Source: an uncultured Eubacteriales bacterium (lineage in GTDB: Bacteria > Bacillota > Clostridia > Christensenellales > Aristaeellaceae). From it: a DNA stretch of 7,773 nt. Positions 1 through 6,601 of the stretch are shown piece by piece. How positions within the stretch are numbered: position 1 is the stretch's first letter; the number at the start of each line of letters is the position of its first letter. The notes under the pieces are model-generated. The model was not told where the DNA came from. It worked only from the letters and a program-made list of their open reading frames with translations, and did no database searches. The position numbers and the translations under genes were made by a program. Location: the NCBI GenBank assembly GCA_902796115.1, contig CADBNX010000501.1, positions 1 to 7,773 on the forward strand. Direction: 5' to 3'.

Positions 1-2
1 AT

Positions 3-31
3 ATTATAACCGGAAGAAAAGAAAGCGTCAA
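3..31 (-). promoter_or_regulatory. Near-consensus sigma-A/sigma-70 promoter firing leftward out of the window
   Basis: On the minus strand a TTGACG box (31-26) is followed by a 17-base spacer (25-9) and a perfect TATAAT (8-3). This matches the housekeeping promoter consensus in 11 of 12 box positions with ideal spacing. The spacer is pyrimidine-rich with a T-run. The start of transcription would fall just past position 1, so the promoter serves a gene outside the window. It begins 37 bases after the stop of the Cache/PAS kinase, so the downstream gene probably has its own transcription unit. Confidence 0.8.
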
Positions 32-36
32 TAGAA

Positions 37-55
37 CGCACAAACCGCACAAACC
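37..55 (-). repeat. Tandem 9-bp direct repeat next to the -35 box, possible operator
   Basis: Two exact back-to-back copies of a 9-base unit (GGTTTGTGC on the minus strand, plus one extra matching base) occupy this stretch. They end five bases upstream of the -35 box of the leftward promoter. Direct repeats in this position are commonly activator or response-regulator sites, but no specific regulator is recognised and the repeat is short enough to be chance. Confidence 0.5.
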
Positions 56-68
56 GGCATAATCCGCA

Positions 69-3000
69 TCAGGTTTCCGGTGTCCGGTGTCTGTCCGTTT
101 CCCAGATCATCTCCTCCAGTGTCTGATACAGATGTTCCGGTTCGACCGGTTTGGACAGATGGGCGTTCATGCCTACCTGCAGAGAACGCTGAACATCCTC
201 GTCAAAGGCGTTGGCGGTCATGGCGATGATGGGAACCGTGCGCGCGTCCTCCCTGTCCAGCGCCCGGATCGCCGCCGCCGCTTCCAGTCCGTCCATTTCC
301 GGCATGCGGATATCCATCAGCACGGCGTCGTAATACCCGGGTTCGCTCCCGGCAAACATGTCCAGCGCGATCCGGCCGTTTTCGGCATGGTCGATCCGGG
401 CTTCCTTTATCGTCAGAAGCTGCTTTATGATCTCGGCATTGATGATGATATCTTCCGCCAGAAGGATGCGGCGTCCTTTGAGATCCGCCCGTTTCTTCAC
501 GCGGAACAGGCTCATGTTGTTCTTGCGCGCGATGCGTTCAAACTCAGCGATCACGTTGGACGCGAAAAGCGGCTTGGCCAGAAAACTGTCCACGCCGATA
601 TGCAGCGCCTCCTCCATGATCTCATCCCAGTCAAAAGAAGTCAGGATGATGACGGTGGTTTCTTTGTCATAGAGCCTTCGGATCCTGCGGGTGAGCTCGA
701 GCCCGTCCATCTCCGGCATTTTCCAGTCCAGCAGGACAAGATTGTACGGCATATGCTTCGTATGGGCAATTTCCATCATGCGTAAGGCGTCGGCTCCGCG
801 GCAGCAGGTATCCGCTTTGATGCCCACCTCGTCCAGAATGACTCTTGCATGCTCAGCCGCAACCTCTTCATCGTCCACAATCAGCACCCGCATGTCCTTC
901 GCTTTGATAAAGCTGACCGCCGGCCCCTGATGATCGCTGCGCTTCAGTGTCAGGACAACGGAAAATTCGGTTCCGACGCCTTTTTGCGATTCGACGGTGA
1001 TGGTTCCGTTCATGAGGGTCACAATATTCTTCGTTATCGCCATGCCCAGTCCCGTGCTGCCGTATTTGTTGTTCCTGCTGCTGTCCTCCTGCGTAAAGGA
1101 ATCAAACACCCTGGGGATAAAGGACGGATCCATGCCGATCCCGGTATCCCTGACCGTAAACCGCAATGTGGCCTGATCCTCAAACGCGGCGGTCCTTTCC
1201 ACACTCAGCGTCACCCTGCCGGGCGCGTTCGTGAATTTGACGGCGTTGGACAGGATATTGATGAGCACCTGCTTCAGCTTCATATTATCGCCGATGTAAT
1301 AATCACTGACGCCTCCGGCCACCGTGCACTCGTACCGCAGTCCCTTTTCCCCGCACTGAGCCATGACCATGGTGTTGATCTGCTCGAGCATGTCGCGGAA
1401 AGAGAATTCTTCCATGCGCAGCACCATGCGGCCGGACTCGATGCGGCTCATGTCAAGGATATCGTTGATAAGGCCCAGCAGATGCCGCGCGCTTCCTTCG
1501 ATTTTTTCCAGGTACTCCCGCGTTTCCGCCGGGAGGCCGGGATTGCGGAGCGCAAGGCTGTCCAGGCCGATAATTGCGTTCATGGGCGTGCGGATCTCAT
1601 GGCTCATGTTGGACAGGAATGCCGTCTTGGCCCGATTGGCCTGTTCCGCGGCGCTTAAAGCCTCGCTCAGCATTCTCTGCTGAGACATGGACTGCCGCAT
1701 TTCTTCGTCGATATCGGAAAAGCCGACTCCGACGGCATGGATCAGATGATCGGTCCTGTCCTCGGGATGCCGCACGCCTGCCATGCGGAGCATGGCGTAG
1801 GATTCCTTTCCGTCAAGCACTTCCAGGAAACGATAGGAAATAAGCTGCTGCTTCTGCAGCGCGGCACGGATATTCTCCGGCCGGATGAAATTCAGATAGC
1901 CTTCCCGGTAGTTCTCAGCCACATGATTATCCGCAAAAGACGCGAAGTCCCGCGAGAATGAAAAAACGGCGCCCGCCGCCGGGGCTTCCGCAAACCGCGG
2001 ATCCTCCCGGTAACAGATCGCCTCATCTTTGTCCAGGTCGACATAATAGACGCTCCGGTAGTCCGACGCGAGTGCCGTGATCATCCTGTCCCGCTGTTCC
2101 TGCAGGGCGCGCTGTTCCAGCAGCTGCTCCTGCAGGGCAATCTGCTTCTCCATCTTCTCGTGCCTGATCCGGTTTTCCGCTTCGAGTGTCTCTTTCTCCA
2201 GTGCCAGACGTGCGTTCTTTCCCATCTGGATGATAATGAATGTAAAAATGATTCCGAGCACCAGCGCCGTCAGGATCGACTGCACCAGGCTCCTGCGGAG
2301 AATCCCGCCGGTCACGGAGCCGATCCGGTCACTGATGACGCTTTCCCGGATGAGATAAGTCAGGAGCCAGTCGGTCCCTTCCACCGGAACATAACTGAGC
2401 ATCTCCCGGACCCCGTTGTATGAGAACGCCACGACCCCTCTGTTTCCTTCGCTGAAATCACGGACCACCTGTTCATATGAATATCCCGCTTCATACTCCG
2501 CCCGCTCCAGCGCAGAAAGAAGATTGCCTTCTGCCGCGAGACCGCCGAGAACCGCGTCGCTCAGCGCGGTCCCGCCGCCGGCATAGATATTGCAGAACGT
2601 CGCGTCCGTGTTCCGGGACTGCATGGAGACGCCGTGCAGCATGACGTTCATGTTAATTTCCATAAAGCATACCGCCAGCCGTTTCCCTTCGATCTGAAAG
2701 CCGTATTCCCGTATCGGAACCGCGATCACGACTTTTTTCTCCGCCGTCTCCGGATCCCTGACGGAAATTTCCGGTCCTGTCAGCGTTCCGGGCCGGAAAG
2801 AATACCGCTGCAAATCATCCGTGATCCCCTCGTCCGCCGTATAGACCAGTCCGTCCTCATCGACAAATGCGAAACGTTCCAGGCTGAAGAGACGCTTCAT
2901 ATTCCGCTGGTATTCCCGCAGATGCTCCAAATCGCGCAGATCCTCACCGTCGATCATGCCGACGGCGATGTGGATGATGTTGATATTGTCCCTCAGGTTG

Positions 3001-3191
3001 TCCTCGACTACCTGTTCGCGCCTTCCGGCCAGTTCGTCCAGAAACAGCAGGCTTACGGAACGTGCGGCGCCGACCGTATCCCGCTGCGCGCTTTTTCCGG
3101 TCCATACCGTCCCAAATACCAGAATTGCCAGGACCAGAAAGGCGCCTGCGGCCGCAGTCATAACCGCCTGATTTTTCCGTTTGTTTTTCAT
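69..3191 (-). CDS. Hybrid sensor histidine kinase: dCache-like sensor, PAS-like domain, HisKA-HATPase, two receivers
   Basis: A 1040-residue membrane hybrid kinase. A basic N-terminus and TM helix (about 11-30) precede an extracellular region (31-302) with Cache features: FVDEDG near 109-114, AVPI near 157-160, and a second module ending in PVEGTDW (269-275). TM2 is about 303-322, then a coiled coil (325-372) and a PAS-like domain (about 373-497). The HisKA box has the phosphoacceptor His531 (SHEIRTPMN). The ATPase shows an N box (N645, N649), DTGIGM from Asp682 and GSTGLGM from Gly711. Receiver 1 (about 767-890) has D773/D774, phosphoacceptor D822, T851 and K873. Receiver 2 (about 907-1030) has E913/D914, D960, T992 and K1014. 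All key residues are present, so autophosphorylation and His-to-Asp transfer are expected. There is no Hpt or output domain. The ATG start is supported by GGGAG nine bases upstream. It is the last gene of the presumed operon, 52 nt after the previous stop. The ligand is unknown. Confidence 0.93.
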   Translation of the reverse strand: MKNKRKNQAVMTAAAGAFLVLAILVFGTVWTGKSAQRDTVGAARSVSLLFLDELAGRREQVVEDNLRDNINIIHIAVGMIDGEDLRDLEHLREYQRNMKRLFSLERFAFVDEDGLVYTADEGITDDLQRYSFRPGTLTGPEISVRDPETAEKKVVIAVPIREYGFQIEGKRLAVCFMEINMNVMLHGVSMQSRNTDATFCNIYAGGGTALSDAVLGGLAAEGNLLSALERAEYEAGYSYEQVVRDFSEGNRGVVAFSYNGVREMLSYVPVEGTDWLLTYLIRESVISDRIGSVTGGILRRSLVQSILTALVLGIIFTFIIIQMGKNARLALEKETLEAENRIRHEKMEKQIALQEQLLEQRALQEQRDRMITALASDYRSVYYVDLDKDEAICYREDPRFAEAPAAGAVFSFSRDFASFADNHVAENYREGYLNFIRPENIRAALQKQQLISYRFLEVLDGKESYAMLRMAGVRHPEDRTDHLIHAVGVGFSDIDEEMRQSMSQQRMLSEALSAAEQANRAKTAFLSNMSHEIRTPMNAIIGLDSLALRNPGLPAETREYLEKIEGSARHLLGLINDILDMSRIESGRMVLRMEEFSFRDMLEQINTMVMAQCGEKGLRYECTVAGGVSDYYIGDNMKLKQVLINILSNAVKFTNAPGRVTLSVERTAAFEDQATLRFTVRDTGIGMDPSFIPRVFDSFTQEDSSRNNKYGSTGLGMAITKNIVTLMNGTITVESQKGVGTEFSVVLTLKRSDHQGPAVSFIKAKDMRVLIVDDEEVAAEHARVILDEVGIKADTCCRGADALRMMEIAHTKHMPYNLVLLDWKMPEMDGLELTRRIRRLYDKETTVIILTSFDWDEIMEEALHIGVDSFLAKPLFASNVIAEFERIARKNNMSLFRVKKRADLKGRRILLAEDIIINAEIIKQLLTIKEARIDHAENGRIALDMFAGSEPGYYDAVLMDIRMPEMDGLEAAAAIRALDREDARTVPIIAMTANAFDEDVQRSLQVGMNAHLSKPVEPEHLYQTLEEMIWETDRHRTPET
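2094..2138 (-). repeat. Internal 30-bp-period repeat encoding ALQEQ twice in the kinase coiled coil
   Basis: Two 15-base segments (2094-2108 and 2124-2138) match at 14 of 15 positions and are offset by 30 bases. They encode ALQEQ at residues 352-356 and 362-366 of the Cache/PAS kinase, in the helix linking TM2 to the PAS-like domain. A 10-residue offset is out of step with a 7-residue heptad, so it may be a small local duplication in the signalling helix. Confidence 0.6.
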
Positions 3192-3200
3192 CGGATCCGT

Positions 3201-3205
3201 CTCCC
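3201..3205 (-). promoter_or_regulatory. Ribosome binding site of the Cache/PAS kinase
   Basis: The minus strand reads GGGAG nine bases before the ATG at 3191-3189. It is a moderate match to Shine-Dalgarno. The next in-frame ATG, ten codons in, has no well-spaced site, so the first ATG is preferred. Confidence 0.6.
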
Positions 3206-3243
3206 GTTCTGAGTAAACAGTCCGCCCATGCCCGCCCGGCGGC

Positions 3244-6200
3244 TCAGCAAAGCAGTCTGTTCAGGGTTTCCATGATCGCAGAGATATCGTACGGCTTGGC
3301 CAGATGCCCGTTCATCCCGGATTCCAGCGCGGTTTTCCGATCCTCCTCGAATGCGTTCGCGGTCACGGCGACAATGGGGATCGACGCCTTTGCGGGATCT
3401 TCCATCCCGCGTATCCGCTTCGCGGCTTCATACCCGTCCATGTGCGGCATCTGAATATCCATCAGAATGATATCGTAGAAACCGGCCGGCGCGCTGCTCA
3501 TCCTTTCGACTGCCTCCGTACCGTCCTTTGCGATATCCACGGCAAAACCGACCTGTTCGAGGATCGCGACCGCGATCATCTGATTCATTTCATTGTCTTC
3601 GGCCAGCAGGATCCGCCTGCCCGTAAAATCAGCCGGTTTTTCCTCCTGCGCGGGAGCCTGCCGGGAAACGCGGAAGGGCTGTCCAAGCACGTTTCTCAGT
3701 TCCGACATAAAGATCGGCTTGGAGCAGAACGCCGTAACGCCCGCTTCCCTCGCTTCCTTCTCGATATCGGCCCAGTCATAAGCGGTCAGGATAATGATGG
3801 GTACGCTTTCGCCGATGATTTTTCTGATGCGCCGGACCGTCTCGATCCCGTTCTGGTCCGGCATCATCCAGTCAATGATATATGCCCTGAATTCGTCCGC
3901 GTGCTCCAGGGCTTCCTTCGCCCGGACAACCGCCTCTTTGCCGGAAATCGTCCAGTCCGGCCGCATGCCGATCTCACGAAGCATGGAGCATACGGACAGG
4001 CAGGTATCGGTGTCGTCGTCCGCCACCAGCGCGCGCAGTCCGTTCAGCTCCGGCAGTTCCTCAAACCTGGTCGGCGTTTCGCCGATCCTGCAGGGAATGC
4101 TGACAATGAATTCGCTGCCTTGTCCTTCGGCACTGGTCACCCGGATGGTGCCGCCCATCATATCCACGATATTCTTTGTGATGGCCATGCCCAGCCCGGT
4201 GCCCTGGATCCCGCTGACGGTGCTGGTCTTCTCACGGGTAAAGGCTTCAAAAATGGTCTTCTGAAATTCTTCGCTCATTCCGATGCCGTTATCCCTGATA
4301 CGGAATTCAAAACAGGCCGACCCGGCGGAGGCGGCGGGTTTTTCAATCACACGGAAGCTGATCATACCGCCGTTGGGGGTAAACTTGATGGCGTTGGACA
4401 GAATGTTCAGCAGGACCTGGTTGAGCCGCAGCCTGTCCGTAATAATACTCTCGTTGACAACATTCTGCGTATCGATATGGAATTCCAGCTGCTTCGCGGA
4501 CAGATTCGCCTGGACAATGGTTCTGAGATCATGAATCATTTCCGGCAGGCAGACCTCTGTCTCCTCGATCGTCATTTTACCGCTCTCAATGCGGCTCATA
4601 TCCAGCACGTCATTGATCAGAGACAGCAGGTGCTGGCTGGAAACGGAAATCTTTCCCAGATAGTCCTTCACCTGCTCTCTGTTGTCAATGTGTGCCGCCG
4701 CCAGCGCGGTAAAGCCGACGATGGCATTCATCGGCGTGCGGATGTCGTGGGACATGTTGTTGAGAAACGTCGTTTTGGCGCGGTTTGCGTGTTCCGCGTC
4801 ATTCAGCGCCAGGGACAGCGCTTCCCTGCTTTCGGCCAGTTCCCGGTTTTTTCCCTCCAGTTCGAGACGCGCCGCTTCTTTTTCGCGTGCTTCTTTCCTC
4901 GTTCTCCGGGAATCCCGGATCAGCAGAAATACCACCAGTGTCCCGACGGCGAGGATCACAGACCCGATCAGCGCCATATGATCCCGGATCGCATCCATAA
5001 AGCCATAGGAATAAAGCCCGCCGGTGTACCGGTAGGAAACGTTCTGTGCGAAGTCGCTTCCGATCGCGTTGACGCCCCGGTTCAGCAGTTTCAGAAGTCC
5101 TTCATTGCCGATCTTCACGCCGAAGCACCGGTCATCATTCCGGTTTGTCTGATGAAGGGAAAGGCCCTTGTATCTGCTGTTTTTCAGGATATCGTTGGCG
5201 CGCAGGCCGTTCAGGGTCGTGCAGCTCACCCTGCCGGAGAGAACCGCGGAAAGGCAGTCGTCGATGGATGGGCAGAAAACGATCTCCGCGTCCGGAAAAT
5301 TCGTGCGGACATAGTAATACTGCATCCGGTTGTTCTCATTGACCGCAAAGCGTGAAACCGTGTCTTCGCTGTAGTTTCCCCTGAACACGATTTCCGTGGA
5401 CGCCGACACAACGGGATTGGACTGATAGATCCCGTTCATTTCGGAATAATACAGGCCCCCGCCCACCGGAAACGAGACATCGATCGCGCCCGTACCCATG
5501 TCGGAGATCATCTCGTCATAACTGCCGTAGCCGCGGTATGTCACGGAGATCTCCGAAATCCCGAGCGCTTTCAGGATTTCCGGGATGATGTCCCTGATCA
5601 GGCCCGTTGCCTGTCCCTGTTCATCCGTGTCGCTGTAGGGCAGATAGTTTTCCAGATAGCCGATACGAACCGCATCATGCGTTTCCATCCACTCTCTTTC
5701 GGCATCGGAAAACGCGCGTGTGGTCACACTGACAGAGTAATACTTCGCGCTGAGGGAATTGAGATAGTTCGGCTCCTCCGCGGCCAGCAGCGTCTGCGCT
5801 GCGTTCAGTTCGGCCAGCAGGTCGGGCCGCGTGATGCTCACGCACAGGTAATAATCCGAGAATCCGAATGCAAACAGCACCTCCGCATGCTCTCTGGCAT
5901 ATGAGCCGTCGCTTTCCGCGACAAAAACATCCAGCTCCCGGGAATCGAACGCAGCAAACAGCGGCGCATGATCCGGATAGACGGCCACATCCGCCTCTAC
6001 CCCGTGCTCCTCAAGATAGCGGCGCAGCACGCTTACCATGGCGCTGTCCAGAACACCGATCCTTTTCCCGTTCAGGGTGGCGGGATCCGCCGTGATCTCC
6101 GTCGCCGTGTCCTGCTTGACAAGATAATACGCCTCGCTCCCCATAATGGCCTGCGGGTAGCTGATGAGCCCGGCGCGCTCCTCCTTCCAGGCCAGTCCCG

Positions 6201-6516
6201 CCAGCAGATCGATTCTGCCCTCCAGCAGCATCTGATAGAGCTCGCTGTATCCCCCGTACACATATTCGTAATCCCAGCCGGTATATTCGGAAAGCTTGCG
6301 GTAATACTCATAGGCATAACCGGTTTTGACCGCTCCTTCCGCTGCGCCCTCCTGGAAAACCTCGTTCTCATAGTATCCGACCCGTACCGGCGCGGCATCC
6401 TTCTCCCTGGCGCGGACGGCAGAAAAAGGAATGAAGCAGCCTGCCGCATACAGCAGCCACAGGAAGAAAGCAATTCTCCTCCGCCCGATTGTCTTTCCGG
6501 TATGTTTTCCGATCAT
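3244..6516 (-). CDS. BvgS-like hybrid histidine kinase with two tandem substrate-binding (VFT) sensor domains and two receivers
   Basis: About 1090 residues from the preferred ATG at 6516. That ATG has AAGGAGG eight bases upstream; an in-frame ATG at 6546 has only a poor GC-rich leader. A signal peptide (about 1-36, basic then FFLWLLYAAG) leads into two SBP_bac_3-type Venus-flytrap domains, about 44-266 (begins VRVGYYEN) and 281-495 (begins VRIGYLENYLPYS). A TM helix (515-533) and coiled coil (535-580) follow, with no PAS domain before HisKA His590 (SHDIRTPMN). The ATPase has N704/N708, DNGIGM from Asp742 and GTGLGM from Gly772. Receiver 1 (about 827-945) carries D833/D834, phosphoacceptor D882, T911 and K933. 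Receiver 2 (about 967-1088) carries E973/D974, D1020, T1052 and K1074. This is the BvgS plan without PAS and Hpt. SBP_bac_3 domains often bind amino acids or other small polar solutes. The gene lies 85 nt after the EAL gene and 52 nt before the next kinase, so cotranscription is likely. Confidence 0.93.
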   Translation of the reverse strand: MIGKHTGKTIGRRRIAFFLWLLYAAGCFIPFSAVRAREKDAAPVRVGYYENEVFQEGAAEGAVKTGYAYEYYRKLSEYTGWDYEYVYGGYSELYQMLLEGRIDLLAGLAWKEERAGLISYPQAIMGSEAYYLVKQDTATEITADPATLNGKRIGVLDSAMVSVLRRYLEEHGVEADVAVYPDHAPLFAAFDSRELDVFVAESDGSYAREHAEVLFAFGFSDYYLCVSITRPDLLAELNAAQTLLAAEEPNYLNSLSAKYYSVSVTTRAFSDAEREWMETHDAVRIGYLENYLPYSDTDEQGQATGLIRDIIPEILKALGISEISVTYRGYGSYDEMISDMGTGAIDVSFPVGGGLYYSEMNGIYQSNPVVSASTEIVFRGNYSEDTVSRFAVNENNRMQYYYVRTNFPDAEIVFCPSIDDCLSAVLSGRVSCTTLNGLRANDILKNSRYKGLSLHQTNRNDDRCFGVKIGNEGLLKLLNRGVNAIGSDFAQNVSYRYTGGLYSYGFMDAIRDHMALIGSVILAVGTLVVFLLIRDSRRTRKEAREKEAARLELEGKNRELAESREALSLALNDAEHANRAKTTFLNNMSHDIRTPMNAIVGFTALAAAHIDNREQVKDYLGKISVSSQHLLSLINDVLDMSRIESGKMTIEETEVCLPEMIHDLRTIVQANLSAKQLEFHIDTQNVVNESIITDRLRLNQVLLNILSNAIKFTPNGGMISFRVIEKPAASAGSACFEFRIRDNGIGMSEEFQKTIFEAFTREKTSTVSGIQGTGLGMAITKNIVDMMGGTIRVTSAEGQGSEFIVSIPCRIGETPTRFEELPELNGLRALVADDDTDTCLSVCSMLREIGMRPDWTISGKEAVVRAKEALEHADEFRAYIIDWMMPDQNGIETVRRIRKIIGESVPIIILTAYDWADIEKEAREAGVTAFCSKPIFMSELRNVLGQPFRVSRQAPAQEEKPADFTGRRILLAEDNEMNQMIAVAILEQVGFAVDIAKDGTEAVERMSSAPAGFYDIILMDIQMPHMDGYEAAKRIRGMEDPAKASIPIVAVTANAFEEDRKTALESGMNGHLAKPYDISAIMETLNRLLC

Positions 6517-6524
6517 CCTGCCGG

Positions 6525-6531
6525 CCTCCTT
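6525..6531 (-). promoter_or_regulatory. Ribosome binding site deciding the start of the VFT-VFT kinase
   Basis: The minus strand reads AAGGAGG, a perfect Shine-Dalgarno sequence, with eight bases before the ATG at 6516-6514. It lies inside the longer reading frame that would begin at ATG 6546, whose own upstream bases are only a GGCGGCGG run touching the ATG. Starting at 6516 also gives a normal-length signal peptide. Confidence 0.85.
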
Positions 6532-6601
6532 ATTCCTGCGCGTCATCCGCCGCCGTACCGGTCAGGCGCAGCGCTTCGGTGTCTGCGTTCCTTTTTCACC
6601 G

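Noticed and set aside
849..1658. Long plus-strand frames antisense to the Cache/PAS kinase (also 87-785 and 2634-3212)
   Set aside because: Same codon-aligned antisense phase, no domain features, and they cover conserved HisKA, HATPase and receiver motifs of the minus-strand gene.
3231..3243. GC-rich potential hairpin just after the VFT-kinase stop
   Set aside because: The stem is only about four pairs (CCGC/GCGG) and no T-run follows on the minus strand, so it is not a convincing intrinsic terminator.
3304..5355. A 683-codon open frame on the plus strand, antisense to the VFT kinase
   Set aside because: It lies exactly codon-on-codon against the real gene, where stops arise only from TTA, CTA or TCA codons, which are rare in this GC-rich gene. 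Its translation shows no recognisable domain, and the opposite strand encodes a complete, motif-rich kinase.
6406..6438. Lipobox-like AAGC in the signal peptide of the VFT kinase
   Set aside because: The -3 residue is Ala rather than Leu/Val/Ile, and hydrophobic sequence continues beyond the Cys to a normal signal-peptidase-like site near AVRA, so lipidation is unlikely.
6543..6599. An 18-codon minus-strand frame starting GTG in the gap between the EAL and VFT-kinase genes, possible leader peptide
   Set aside because: No ribosome binding site precedes the GTG, the start is not ATG, and the Arg-rich peptide resembles nothing. Its overlap with the 6546 ATG looks coincidental.
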